The notes beneath the pieces were generated by a model, which saw nothing but the letters and a program-made list of their open reading frames with translations, made no database searches and was not told the DNA's origin. From Microbispora sp. NBC_01189 (GTDB taxonomy: Bacteria > Actinomycetota > Actinomycetes > Streptosporangiales > Streptosporangiaceae), in NCBI RefSeq assembly GCF_036010665.1, contig NZ_CP108581.1:1208001-1272000 (forward strand): a stretch of 64,000 bases of DNA, written 5' to 3'. Shown here piece by piece: positions 41,320-51,129 of the stretch; the stretch's first letter is position 1; every line of letters begins with the position of its first letter. Position numbers and translations under genes: made by a program.

Positions 41320-43203
41320 TTACGAGAGCGGCGGGTAGGCGTTCTGCATGAGCTGCTGGAACTGGGCGGAGAACCAGTGGCCCGAGACGGGGGCGCCGCC
41401 GAGAGCACCGGACATGTTGTTGCCGTTCAGCGAGTTACCCGTGTAGGTCGGGTCACACATCCGGTCGAAGCCCTTGCCCTCGTTGTTGTTGATGGCGGAG
41501 CTGGAGCCGTCGGACTCACCCGGGGGCTTGATCCAGACGTAGGCGTCGAGACCGGAGGCGGGGGCCGCCTTCGGCCGCTCGCCCATGCCGGCGCCGGACT
41601 GGTTGCACCAGTTGCCGGCGTGGACCCGGCGGTCGACGCGGGACTCGTTGACGAAGGTGTCCACGTTGGTGGACGTGCTCGTCTTGGTCGGACGGGCCGA
41701 GCCGCCCCAGCCGTTGCGGGAGGTGTCGATCAGCATGCCCAGCGTGTTCGGGAAGCCCTTCGCCACCAGGGCGTTCCGGAGACCGACCGCGAAGGACTGC
41801 TCGTCCACGTAGTAGTTCCAGTCGACCCACTTGGACTGACGCACCGACTGGCCGTTCACGGTGGAGTTGATGGTGAAGTACGGCTCGACCGTCGCGGAGA
41901 AGTTGGCGGTGTTCACGATGAACCCGTCGACGCTGTTCACGCCCGCGGTGGTGCCGGCCGCGACCTGCTGGAAGAGGGTCACCATCGGGCCGAAGTTGCT
42001 GTCCCAGCCGAGCCAGGCGTGGTGCGCCGCGTCCACGTAGGTGTAGACGTTCCGGATCGCGTGCAGCTTGTTCAGCGCGTACTGCACGCCCTGGACGTAG
42101 GCGCCCGAGGACTGGGCCTCCTGGCACGCCTGGAACGCGCTCACGTTGGTGATCAGGTTCGGCAGCGAGTCGGGCTCGACGATCGTCACGATGCGGAGGT
42201 TCGAGTACTTCGAGTCGGCCATGATCCCGGCGATCACGTCGATGTACTCCGACTTGTACCGCGCGAGACCGTTGTTGGCGATCTTCAGCTCGCCGTTGGA
42301 GGAGAGCGCCGAGCAGTCACGGTTCGGCAGGTCGTAGATGACGACCTGGATCGTGAGAGGCGCGCTGCCGTTGGCCGCGTCCTGCCTGACCGCCTCGTCG
42401 AGGTGGTCACGCAGGCCCATGCTGTTGTTGCCGGCCGAGCCGGAGCTGATCGCGGCGATCTGGTCCAGCCAGACCGCCGTGGAGGTGTTGGCGATCCGCG
42501 AACCGCCGGGCTCGTTCGACGCGCTCCGCGACCAGTCCGGGTTCACGTAACCCGTGGCGCCGGCGTACGGGTTGTCCACGTGGGTCCCGGCCGGCGGCGG
42601 CGACTGCGACGGGGACTGCGAGGGGGACTGCGAGGGGGACGGAGACGGCGTCCGCGAGGGCGACTGCGAGGGGGACGGGGACGGCGACTGGGACGGCGAC
42701 TGCGACGGGGACGGGGACGGCGTCCGCGAGGGCGACTGCGACGGCGAGGGCGACGGCGACTGCGGGGTGCCGTTGCAGGACACGCCGTTGACCTTGAAGT
42801 CGGTCGGCTTCGGGTTGCTGCTGGTCCAGGTGCCGTTGAAGCCGATGTTGGTGGACGCGCCGGTCGCGAGCGACTTGTTCCAGTCGAGCGCGGTCGCGGT
42901 CACGTTGCTGCCGGACTGGCTCCAGTTCGCCGACCAGCCCTGGGCGACCTTCTGGCCGCTGTTGGGGAACGTGAACGTGAGCGTCCAGTTGCTGAGGGCG
43001 TCACCGAGGTTCTGGATGGTGATGTTGGCGGACATGCCGCCCTGCCACTCGCTGGCGTCGTACGTGACTTTGCACGAGACCGCGGCATTCGCCGAAGTGG
43101 CGGTGGCCACGGCCGCCGTGGAGCCGATCGCGAGCACGGCCGCCGCGACCAGGCCGCGGCGCACCGTGGAGCTCACGGCTCCCGGTCGGGGGGTGGATCT
43201 CAT
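41320..43203 (-). CDS. Secreted CBM2-GH6 cellulase (cellobiohydrolase/exoglucanase type)
   Basis: This 627-residue protein has a signal peptide (1-40, twin-basic RRGLVAAAVLAIG, cleavage ANA-A), a CBM2 cellulose-binding domain (about 42-142, SCKVTYDASEWQGGMSA to VNGVSCNG), a Ser/Pro/Gln/Thr linker, and a GH6 catalytic domain from about 205. GH6 motifs are VVIYDLPNRDCSALSS (catalytic Asp near residue 285), TIVEPDSLPN and WIKPPGESDGSS. The architecture matches exo-acting Cel6B of Thermobifida. It starts at the ATG at 43203 with AGGAGG 9 nt upstream. A CebR-type operator lies 33 bp upstream of the start, implying induction by cello-oligosaccharides. Confidence 0.95.
   Translation of the reverse strand: MRSTPRPGAVSSTVRRGLVAAAVLAIGSTAAVATATSANAAVSCKVTYDASEWQGGMSANITIQNLGDALSNWTLTFTFPNSGQKVAQGWSANWSQSGSNVTATALDWNKSLATGASTNIGFNGTWTSSNPKPTDFKVNGVSCNGTPQSPSPSPSQSPSRTPSPSPSQSPSQSPSPSPSQSPSRTPSPSPSQSPSQSPSQSPPPAGTHVDNPYAGATGYVNPDWSRSASNEPGGSRIANTSTAVWLDQIAAISSGSAGNNSMGLRDHLDEAVRQDAANGSAPLTIQVVIYDLPNRDCSALSSNGELKIANNGLARYKSEYIDVIAGIMADSKYSNLRIVTIVEPDSLPNLITNVSAFQACQEAQSSGAYVQGVQYALNKLHAIRNVYTYVDAAHHAWLGWDSNFGPMVTLFQQVAAGTTAGVNSVDGFIVNTANFSATVEPYFTINSTVNGQSVRQSKWVDWNYYVDEQSFAVGLRNALVAKGFPNTLGMLIDTSRNGWGGSARPTKTSTSTNVDTFVNESRVDRRVHAGNWCNQSGAGMGERPKAAPASGLDAYVWIKPPGESDGSSSAINNNEGKGFDRMCDPTYTGNSLNGNNMSGALGGAPVSGHWFSAQFQQLMQNAYPPLS
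42590..42765 (-). repeat. Tandemly duplicated linker of the cellulase
   Basis: The linker is two exact 24-residue copies starting SPSPSPSQSPSRTP followed by a partial third, encoded by a 72-bp repeat. It keeps the frame, so linker length can vary without inactivating the enzyme. Confidence 0.8.
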
Positions 43204-43236
43204 TGGGAAGGTCCTCCTGGCGGTGGTTACTGCGCT

Positions 43237-43250
43237 TGGGAGCGCTCCCA
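43237..43250. promoter_or_regulatory. CebR/CelR operator TGGGAGCGCTCCCA
   Basis: This perfect 14-bp palindrome, identical to the box bound by the LacI-family repressors CelR (Thermobifida) and CebR (Streptomyces), is located 33 bp upstream of the GH6 cellulase ATG. Established knowledge: cellobiose or cellotriose releases the repressor. The regulator gene itself is not in the window. Confidence 0.93.
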
Positions 43251-44558
<1,308 letters not shown>

Positions 44559-44588
44559 CGGCCGATCTGACGGCCGATCTGTAGAACG

Positions 44589-44632
44589 CGTGAGGAGGGG
44601 GCGGGCCGGTCACGGCCCGCCCCCTCCTCACG
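44589..44632 (+). terminator. Terminator of mdh
   Basis: Perfect 19-bp inverted repeat (CGTGAGGAGGGGGCGGGCC and its complement) with a 6-nt loop, 30 nt after the mdh stop and followed by TTTA. Confidence 0.9.
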
Positions 44633-44692
44633 TTTACCCCGGCATTACCTGGTGCCGGGTGAGCTGCGACCTTCCGGGGGCAGCGGACGGGC

Positions 44693-46081
44693 ATGACTGC
44701 AGACGGCGCCTACGACGTTGTGGTGCTCGGCATGGGACCCGGCGGCGAGGGCGTCGCGGGACGGCTGGCGGAGGCGGGGCTCGGCGTGGCCGCCGTGGAG
44801 GCCGGCCTGATCGGGGGCGAGTGCGCCTACTGGGGCTGTGTCCCCTCGAAGATGATGGTGCGCGCAGCTGATCTGCTGGCCGAGGCCCGCCGCGTGCCCG
44901 GCGTGGCCGGGTCGGTCCGGGTGACCCCGGCGTGGGCCCCGGTGATCGACCGGATCACCGGTGAGGGCACCGACGACTGGAGCGACGCCGGCAAGGCCGA
45001 GCACTTCGAGAGCGCCGGAGTCGAGGTCCTACGCGGCCGCGGCCGGATCACCGGCCCGCGCGAGGTGACCGTGAACGGCCGCCGGCTGCGCGCCCGCCGG
45101 GGGATCGTCGTCGCCACCGGCACCACGCCCGCCGTTCCGCCGATCGACGGCCTGGAGGGCACGCCGTACTGGACCAACCGGGACGCCGTCGTGGCGCGGC
45201 GGGTGCCCGAGTCGCTGATCGTGCTCGGCGGCGGAGCGGTCGGCTGCGAGCTCGCCCAGGTCTTCGCCCGGTTCGGCGCCCGGGTCACGATCGTGGAGGG
45301 CGCCGGCCGCCTGCTGCCCCGTGAGGAGCCGGAGGCGGGCGCGCTGCTGGCCCGCGTGTTCGCCGGGGAACGCGTCGAGACGCGCGTCGGCGTCGCCGTC
45401 GAGCGGGTGCGGCACGACGGCACCGGCTTCACTCTGACGCTCGGCGACGGCCGGACCCTGCGCGCCGCGCACCTGCTGGTGGCGACCGGGCGCGACATCG
45501 ATCTGGCGGCGATCGGCGCCGGGAACGCCGGCCTGGACGAGAAGGCCCGCTTTGTCGAGGTGGACGAGCGGATGCGGGCCGCCGACGGCGTCTGGGCGGT
45601 GGGCGACGTGACCGGCCGCGGAGCCTACACGCACGTCGCCGTCTACCAGGGCAGGATCGCCGCCCGCGACATCCTCGGCGAGGGCGGGCCCGCCGCCGAC
45701 TACCGCGCGGTGCCGCGCGTCACGTTCACCGATCCGGAGGTCGGCGCGGTCGGCCTGACCGAGCGGGAGGCCCGGGAGGCCGGCGTCGAGGTGCGGGTCG
45801 GGTTCGCCGCGCTCGGCGACTCGGCCCGGGGCTGGATCCACGGGCCGGGGCACGAGGGCCTGGTCAAGCTGGTCGAGGACGCGCGGCGCGGGGTGCTCGT
45901 CGGCGCCACCAGCAGCGGACCGGCGGGCGGCGAGGTCCTCGGCGCGCTCGTGGTCGCGGTGCAGAACGAGATCCCCACCGCGCGGCTGCGGCACATGATG
46001 TACGCGTATCCGACCTTCCACCGTGCCGTCGAGGACGCGCTGGAGACCCTCGACCACCGGCAGTCCGATATCAACACGTGA
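44693..46081 (+). CDS. FAD-dependent pyridine nucleotide-disulfide oxidoreductase
   Basis: This 462-residue protein has the FAD motif VVVLGMGPGGEGVAGRLAEA, the redox-active disulfide GGECAYWGCVPSKMM (CxxxxC), the NAD(P) motif LIVLGGGAVGCELAQVFARFG, the FAD-ribityl motif GVWAVGDVTGRGAYTHVAV and a C-terminal dimerisation domain (PRVTFTDPEVGAVGLTE). At the C-terminus the usual His-Glu pair region reads YAYPTFHRAVEDAL, intact. It belongs to the lipoamide dehydrogenase / mercuric reductase / mycothione reductase superfamily. The substrate is unclear: it is not next to 2-oxo acid dehydrogenase genes, so E3 function is not supported by context. Confidence 0.9.
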   Translation: MTADGAYDVVVLGMGPGGEGVAGRLAEAGLGVAAVEAGLIGGECAYWGCVPSKMMVRAADLLAEARRVPGVAGSVRVTPAWAPVIDRITGEGTDDWSDAGKAEHFESAGVEVLRGRGRITGPREVTVNGRRLRARRGIVVATGTTPAVPPIDGLEGTPYWTNRDAVVARRVPESLIVLGGGAVGCELAQVFARFGARVTIVEGAGRLLPREEPEAGALLARVFAGERVETRVGVAVERVRHDGTGFTLTLGDGRTLRAAHLLVATGRDIDLAAIGAGNAGLDEKARFVEVDERMRAADGVWAVGDVTGRGAYTHVAVYQGRIAARDILGEGGPAADYRAVPRVTFTDPEVGAVGLTEREAREAGVEVRVGFAALGDSARGWIHGPGHEGLVKLVEDARRGVLVGATSSGPAGGEVLGALVVAVQNEIPTARLRHMMYAYPTFHRAVEDALETLDHRQSDINT

Positions 46082-47816
46082 CAGAACCGGCCGGGTCCCG
46101 GGCGGGTCCAATGCATGACATCCCAGAGAGGAGATGATCATGCAGCACCCCACCCGGCCGATCACACGAGGGCTGACCGGCCTCGCCCTGACCATGCTGA
46201 CCGTTCCGGCACTCACCATCCCGGCGGCGGCACCCGCCGGCGCCACAGCCGCCCCCACAGCCGCCACGCAGGCGCGGACCCCCCGCCACACGGTCCACCA
46301 CACGGGCCACCACATGATCCGCTACGCGTCGGTGGACTCCTGCCCGCGCAAGGACGGCACCACGACGCCCTGCCACACCTGGCGGCTGGACCTGCTCGAC
46401 GGCAGGCGGGTCGCGCTCAAGGACGCCATGCTGTGGCCGCTGACCGCCAAGGGCAGGCCCGACAGGACCAACAGCGCCCCGCTCACCGTGAGCGGCGACG
46501 GCGAGTCGGTGGCCTACTTCCGCAGGTCCGACCACCGGCTCGTCGTACGCGAGTTCCACAGTGGAGTCCAGGGCGGGGTTCAGGGTGAGGTCCGCGTGAT
46601 GCCGAGGAATCCGCTGCCGCACGGCGTCGGCATGAACGCGGCCTGGCTGAAACTCTCCCAGGACGGCGACCGCCTGGCCCTCGGCTACACCACCGCGGAC
46701 GGCCGCACCCGGGTGCGCCTGTTCGACGTGGCGCGGGCGAGCGCGACCGGCACCACCCCGAAGACGGACGCGTTCTCCGGCTTCAGCGGAGACGGCTCGG
46801 CCGTCCTCCTGCAGCGGGCCGGCGACGCGAACACCATCGGGCTGTCCGTCCACGACGACACGGGCGCCGAACTGGCCGCCGCCGTCCCGCCCCAGATCGT
46901 GGCCAACAACGGCCCGTGGGCGTTGTCCGCCGACGACCGCACCGTCGCCTTCGTCACCGGCCTCGGCAAGAAGGCGAAGCTGCACTTCTACGACGTCGCC
47001 ACCGACCAGTCGACGGGCTCGGTCGGCTTCTCGCTGCCGAAGGACGCCTCGCTCGACATGATCGACTGGACCGGCGGGCACGAGGTGACCCTCCACCTCG
47101 TCCGGGTGCGGGGCTCGCGCGACGTGGTGACCGTCCTGAGGGTCGACACCGAGACGGGCCGGACCCGGGTGCGCGACTCCTACCAGGTCCGATCCGGCGC
47201 CTTCGCGTACCTGAGCTGCGGCGGCTGACACGGCGGCCGACACGGTACCTGACACGGCGGAGGCGGCCGAGGCCGCCATCACCAGCAGCGCCGCGATCTC
47301 GGACACGACGGTCAGGCGCTGCGTGAGACCGGCGGGCACCATGCCGGGGTCGAGGCCCAGCGCGCGGAGGGCGTACGGCACGACCACCAGGACGAGCGAC
47401 CCGAGCGCGGCCGAGCACAGCAGCCGGACCGGCCGCGAACGGGTGGCCCTGGCCACAAGCAGCCCGGCCGGCGGAAGACTGACGAACGCGGCGAACGCCG
47501 CGTAGCGGTGGATGCCCCCGGACACCGACAGCGACAGCCCGGGCCGGTCGGTCGGGAACCCGGCGACCAGCAGCAGGCAGCCGCTCCACACGCCGACCAG
47601 CAGGGCCGCGCGCCGGTCCAGCCGTGCCAGCCGTACGGCGAGCACGGCGGAGCCGGCCGCGAGCAGCGTCAGCGAGACGGGCAGCAACGTGCCGTGCGGC
47701 GCGAACGCGTACTCACTGATCATGTCCCGCAACGGGTCGAGCCCGGCCGTCAGGTGAAGCACGAACATCACGGCGGAGCCGGCGGCGACCAGCGCGTATC
47801 CCAGGACCATCCCCAT
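46071..47816 (-). CDS. DUF998-type membrane protein; ORF runs on abnormally through the antisense of the next gene
   Basis: The first ~200 residues are a clear six-helix DUF998 protein (YALVAAGSAVMFVLHLTAGL, MISEYAFAPHG, VSGGIHRYAAFAAFVSLPPAGLL, VVPYALRALGLDPGMVPAGLTQRLTVVSE). The natural family end is near 47230. No stop occurs there: the frame stays open for ~380 more codons, exactly antisense to the secreted propeller gene, and ends at 46071. The extra part is Arg/Val/Gly-rich and looks like reverse-strand noise. Either the stop was lost or a small frameshift or assembly error hides it. I trust only the part from 47816 down to about 47230. Confidence 0.6.
   Translation of the reverse strand: MGMVLGYALVAAGSAVMFVLHLTAGLDPLRDMISEYAFAPHGTLLPVSLTLLAAGSAVLAVRLARLDRRAALLVGVWSGCLLLVAGFPTDRPGLSLSVSGGIHRYAAFAAFVSLPPAGLLVARATRSRPVRLLCSAALGSLVLVVVPYALRALGLDPGMVPAGLTQRLTVVSEIAALLVMAASAASAVSGTVSAAVSAAAAQVREGAGSDLVGVAHPGPARLGVDPQDGHHVARAPHPDEVEGHLVPAGPVDHVERGVLRQREADRARRLVGGDVVEVQLRLLAEAGDEGDGAVVGGQRPRAVVGHDLGRDGGGQFGARVVVDGQPDGVRVAGPLQEDGRAVSAEAGERVRLRGGAGRARPRHVEQAHPGAAVRGGVAEGQAVAVLGEFQPGRVHADAVRQRIPRHHADLTLNPALDSTVELAYDEPVVGPAEVGHRLAVAAHGERGAVGPVGPALGGQRPQHGVLERDPPAVEQVQPPGVAGRRGAVLARAGVHRRVADHVVARVVDRVAGGPRLRGGCGGGCGAGGCRRRDGECRNGQHGQGEAGQPSCDRPGGVLHDHLLSGMSCIGPARDPAGSVTC
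46140..47228 (+). CDS. Secreted beta-propeller-like (WD40/TolB-type) protein
   Basis: This 362-residue protein starts at the ATG at 46140 with GAGAGGAG 4 nt upstream. A signal peptide (TRGLTGLALTMLTVPALTIP, AxA-type cleavage near AGATAA) is followed by repeating blades with the D-G-x-x-(V/L)-A-(Y/F) pattern: LTVSGDGESVAYFRRS, LKLSQDGDRLALGYTTADG, GFSGDGSAVLLQRAGD, ALSADDRTVAFVTGLG. Such propellers usually mediate protein or ligand binding outside the cell. No lipobox and no catalytic residues. Confidence 0.82.
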   Translation: MQHPTRPITRGLTGLALTMLTVPALTIPAAAPAGATAAPTAATQARTPRHTVHHTGHHMIRYASVDSCPRKDGTTTPCHTWRLDLLDGRRVALKDAMLWPLTAKGRPDRTNSAPLTVSGDGESVAYFRRSDHRLVVREFHSGVQGGVQGEVRVMPRNPLPHGVGMNAAWLKLSQDGDRLALGYTTADGRTRVRLFDVARASATGTTPKTDAFSGFSGDGSAVLLQRAGDANTIGLSVHDDTGAELAAAVPPQIVANNGPWALSADDRTVAFVTGLGKKAKLHFYDVATDQSTGSVGFSLPKDASLDMIDWTGGHEVTLHLVRVRGSRDVVTVLRVDTETGRTRVRDSYQVRSGAFAYLSCGG

Positions 47817-47888
47817 GACTCATCACTGTGGCCATGGGGATGGCGGCGGCCCATCGGAGATCCACCGGAGTCGCCCCTGAGGCGTCCC

Positions 47889-49574
47889 CTAGGAAGGGTC
47901 CGCGGAGTCGGCGGGGGCGGTCTCGGGGGTGGAGGCCCGGAACCAGCGGCAGCCGTACCGGCCCATCGGGAAGCCGGCCCGGCCCGAGTCGCCGATCTCG
48001 ACCCGGCCGTCCACGAGCAGGTCGGTCAGCACCTTCGAGGAGTCGAGCCCCTCCAGGGTGAGCTCCACCTCGGTCTCGGCGTCGCCGAGGTTGTGCACGG
48101 CGACGACCGTCTCGCCGTCGCAGTCCGCGCGGTGCGCGAACACCGCGTCCACGCCCGTGTCGAGCACGGTGTACTTCCCCCAGGCGAACTCCGGGCAGTC
48201 GCGGTAGTGCCGGATCAGGCGGGTGATCCACGCCAGGAGCGAGTCGGGGTCGCGTTCCTGCGCGCTGACGTTCACCTTCTCGGGGCCGAAGTCGCCCTTC
48301 GTCATGGGCATGCCGACCTTCGCGGGGTCGGCCTCGCTGAAGCCGCCGTTGCGGTGGGGGGTCCACTGCATGGGCGTCCGTACGGCGAGGCGGCCCTCCA
48401 GCTCCAGGTTCTCCCCCATGCCGATCTCCTCGCCGTAGAAGAGCACCGGTGTGCCCGGCAGGGAGAACAGCAGGCTGTAGACCATCTTGATCCGCTCCCG
48501 GTCGCCGCCGAGCATCGGCGGCAGGCGGCGTCGCAGACCACGCCCGAACACCTGCATGTCCTTGTCCGGGCCGAACGCCGCGAAGATCTCCTCGCGCTCG
48601 GTGTCGCTGAGCTTGTCGAGCGTGAGCTCGTCGTGGTTGCGCATGAACGTCGCCCACTGGCTGTCCCTGGGCGGGTTGGGCCGCTCCCGCAGCGCGGCGG
48701 CGAGCGGCCGCGCGTCCTTGCGCGCGAGCGACAGGTACGTCCGCTGCATGCTGATGAAGTCGAAGCACATGGTGAGCTCGTCGCCGAGGTCCTTGCCGAA
48801 GTACTTCACCAGGTCCGGGTACGGCAGGTTGACCTCGCCGAGCAGGATCGCGCTGCCGTCGCGGCGGCTGAGGAAGGCCCGCAGGCAGGCGAAGAACTCG
48901 TGCGGGTCGGGCAGGTCGTCACCGTCGTTGGTGACCTGCTCGATGAGGAACGGCACGGCGTCCACCCGGAACCCCGACAGGCCGAGCTCCATCCAGAAGC
49001 CGAGGATGCGGGAGATCTCGTCCCGCACCTCGTGGTTGGCGGTGTTGAGGTCGGGCTGGAACCGGTAGAACCGGTGGTAGTAGTACTGCTCGGTCTTCTC
49101 GTCGTACTCCCAGAGACTGTCCTCCTTGTCGGGGAACACCACGCCCTCGGGGTCGTCCGGCTCCGGCTTGTCCGACCAGATGTACCAGTCGCGGTAGCGG
49201 GAGTTCCGGCTCGAGCGCGCCTCCTTGAACCAGGGATGCTGGTCGGAGGTGTGGTTGACCACGAGGTCCGCGATGACCCTGATGCCGCGGTCCCTGGCCA
49301 CCCGCATGAACTCGACGAAGTCGCCGAGCGTCCCCAGGCGCGGGTCGACGTTGTAGAAGTCGGTGATGTCGTACCCGTCGTCCTTGTCAGGCGTCGGGAA
49401 GAACGGCATCAGCCAGATGCACGTGACACCCATCCTGTCCAGGTGGTCGATGCGCTGGATGGCGCCCCGGAAGTCGCCGATCCCGTCGCCGTCGCCGTCG
49501 GCGAAGGTCTCGATGTCGAGGCAGTACACGACCGCGTTCTTCCACCAGAGGTCGGAGGTCATGCTGAGTCTCAT
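47889..49574 (-). CDS. GH13 alpha-amylase/trehalose-synthase-like enzyme
   Basis: This 561-residue protein starts at the ATG at 49574 after GGGAACGG. GH13 conserved regions: IADLVVNHTS (region I), GFRVDAVPFL (II, nucleophile Asp), LLGEVNLPYPD (III, acid/base Glu), FMRNHDEL (IV, Asp). The opening DLWWKNAVVYCLDIETFADG and late RTPMQWTPHRNGGFS resemble the trehalose synthase/GH13_16 branch, though true TreS proteins usually begin WYKxAVxYE. A C-terminal beta-domain ends at about residue 550. It probably acts on maltose, trehalose or short glucans. No mak or glgE neighbour is present, so TreS activity is not certain. Confidence 0.87.
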   Translation of the reverse strand: MRLSMTSDLWWKNAVVYCLDIETFADGDGDGIGDFRGAIQRIDHLDRMGVTCIWLMPFFPTPDKDDGYDITDFYNVDPRLGTLGDFVEFMRVARDRGIRVIADLVVNHTSDQHPWFKEARSSRNSRYRDWYIWSDKPEPDDPEGVVFPDKEDSLWEYDEKTEQYYYHRFYRFQPDLNTANHEVRDEISRILGFWMELGLSGFRVDAVPFLIEQVTNDGDDLPDPHEFFACLRAFLSRRDGSAILLGEVNLPYPDLVKYFGKDLGDELTMCFDFISMQRTYLSLARKDARPLAAALRERPNPPRDSQWATFMRNHDELTLDKLSDTEREEIFAAFGPDKDMQVFGRGLRRRLPPMLGGDRERIKMVYSLLFSLPGTPVLFYGEEIGMGENLELEGRLAVRTPMQWTPHRNGGFSEADPAKVGMPMTKGDFGPEKVNVSAQERDPDSLLAWITRLIRHYRDCPEFAWGKYTVLDTGVDAVFAHRADCDGETVVAVHNLGDAETEVELTLEGLDSSKVLTDLLVDGRVEIGDSGRAGFPMGRYGCRWFRASTPETAPADSADPS

Positions 49575-49698
49575 GACCGTTCCCGCTTCCCGGCAAAGGA
49601 ACGGCAAAACATCGGGCCCGCGCCGCCGGAACGGCGCGGGCCGACGAGGTACCGCCGGTGCGGCCGATCACGGCCGAACCGTCACCGCGAGTCACGAT

Positions 49699-49902
49699 CT
49701 ACAGCGGCGTGACCTGTTCGGCCTGCGGTCCCTTGGTGCCCTGAACGGTCACATAACTGACCCGCTGATTCTGGTCCAGCGAACGGTAACCGTTCGACGT
49801 TATCGCCGAATAATGAACGAACACGTCAGCGGTGCCGTCGTCCGGAGCGATGAAACCGAAGCCCTTTTCGGAGTTGAACCACTTGACAGTGCCTTCAGAC
49901 AA
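49699..49902 (-). CDS. Cold-shock domain protein (CspA family), TTG start
   Basis: This 67-residue protein is [20 protein letters not shown] with RNP1 KGFGFI and RNP2 VFVHYSAI, ending [10 protein letters not shown]. The start is TTG at 49902, with AAGGAGAAG 5 nt upstream; a longer ORF reaches 50076 but its extra sequence is out of family. It is a nucleic-acid chaperone for single-stranded RNA/DNA. The ~210 nt upstream to the phosphotransferase stop can hold a long 5' leader, as is typical of csp mRNAs. Confidence 0.93.
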   Translation of the reverse strand: MSEGTVKWFNSEKGFGFIAPDDGTADVFVHYSAITSNGYRSLDQNQRVSYVTVQGTKGPQAEQVTPL

Positions 49903-50114
49903 CTGCTTCTCCTTCTTGGAAGCCGCACCATGTTCCCAGGTCGGGAGCATGAGGCTGCGTAGCGGAATCGTCGCCCATCCGCGTGGGACGCTGGAATGGC
50001 ACGCACGCCCGCCGCCGGGAACAACCCGGGTGCGCTTTTCACAGACCACGTTTTTGGTAATCGTCCACTGCGACACTCACAGCCTGTACGGACAGTACCC
50101 GCGATTACCTGAGG
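49903..50114 (-). promoter_or_regulatory. Leader/promoter region of the cold-shock gene
   Basis: This is the 212-nt region between the cold-shock TTG and the end of the phosphotransferase gene. It is too AT-rich and irregular to be coding and probably includes a structured 5' UTR. The specific structure was not worked out. Confidence 0.4.
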
Positions 50115-51107
50115 CTATGCCGGTGCCGCCATATACCACCGGGCCTGGCCGTCACCGCGCGTGAGCGAGTCGAGCCGGCGGGGCAGTTCCTGCCGGGAGA
50201 ACGGGTCTCCGGCGGCGTTGCGGATGTGGATGCCCACGGCGTACATGTCCCGCACCTCCATGAGCGTGCCGTAGCCCGGCCACTGCCGCAGGTCGGAGCC
50301 GTACGCGTGGGCGAAGCCGTCCACGTCGTCCGTCGACAGCCCGAACCGGCGCTGCCCGTGATAGGTGTGCACCAGGTCCCACTCGCGCGGCCCGACGGCC
50401 ACACCGTCCCAGTCGCACAGCACCACGTGCCCGTCCTGGCAGCGCAGCAGGTTGTCGATCCACGCGTCTCCGTGCAGCAGCACCGGCGCACCGGTGTCCA
50501 GGTCGCGCCAGCGCCCGGTGAGCTCCTCGATGCGGTCGCTCAGCCAGGACCGCTGTCCGGGGGTGAGCACCTCGGCCCGCTGCTCCACCGCGTGCCGCAC
50601 CTCGGCGAGCGGGTCGGTGAGCGTCCGCAGCCCCATCGGCGGCACCGGCTCGCGGTGGAGGCTGCGCAGCACCCCGCCGAGTTGCCGGGTCGTCGGACGG
50701 CCCCGGGAGGGGACGTACCGCCAGAAGGTCACCGCCCGTCCCTCGTGGACGATGGGCTGACCGGGAATCTCGTCGACCGGCCGCACGGTCGGGAAGCCCC
50801 GGTCGGCGAGCCAGCGGGCGACCGCCAGGACCACCGGCAGGCGGGTCAGCGCGTCCGGCGCCGTCGCGATGCGCACCACCATCTCCCCGCTCGCCTGCCC
50901 GCGTGCCCTGCCGGCCCTGCCGCCGCCTGCCCTCCCGCCGCCGCCTGCCCTGTCCCAGCCCGGCGCGTTCGCGCGCAGCTTGAAGACGGCGTTGCTGCGC
51001 AGCCGCATGAGCTGCGCGCCACGCGCGTCCACCCCGATCCGCGCGCAGACCTCGCGCAGGACCTCGAACGCCTCCTCGGCCAGCGACGGGCGTTCCATGA
51101 TCCTCAT
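50115..51107 (-). CDS. Aminoglycoside phosphotransferase-fold protein (APH/choline kinase-like)
   Basis: The 330-residue protein shows the kinase-like catalytic loop VLLHGDAWIDNLLRCQDGHVV (HGDxxxxN) and metal-binding VLCDWDGVAVGPREWDLV (D-x-D motif). A Gly/Arg-rich insertion (GGGGRAGGGRAGRA) interrupts the N-lobe at about residues 55-70. It lies directly downstream (22 nt) of the HTH/TPR regulator, on the same strand. Such APH-fold proteins next to regulators are common in actinomycetes; resistance is only one possible role. The start at 51107 is the first ATG of two. Confidence 0.87.
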   Translation of the reverse strand: MRIMERPSLAEEAFEVLREVCARIGVDARGAQLMRLRSNAVFKLRANAPGWDRAGGGGRAGGGRAGRARGQASGEMVVRIATAPDALTRLPVVLAVARWLADRGFPTVRPVDEIPGQPIVHEGRAVTFWRYVPSRGRPTTRQLGGVLRSLHREPVPPMGLRTLTDPLAEVRHAVEQRAEVLTPGQRSWLSDRIEELTGRWRDLDTGAPVLLHGDAWIDNLLRCQDGHVVLCDWDGVAVGPREWDLVHTYHGQRRFGLSTDDVDGFAHAYGSDLRQWPGYGTLMEVRDMYAVGIHIRNAAGDPFSRQELPRRLDSLTRGDGQARWYMAAPA

Positions 51108-51129
51108 GCCGGAGGCCCCCACGACGGCG

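Noticed and set aside
44693..46081. Considered to be lpdA (E3 of dehydrogenase complexes) or mercuric reductase
   Set aside because: No E1/E2 genes nearby, and the extra C-terminal Cys pair of MerA is missing. Left as an unspecified disulfide reductase.
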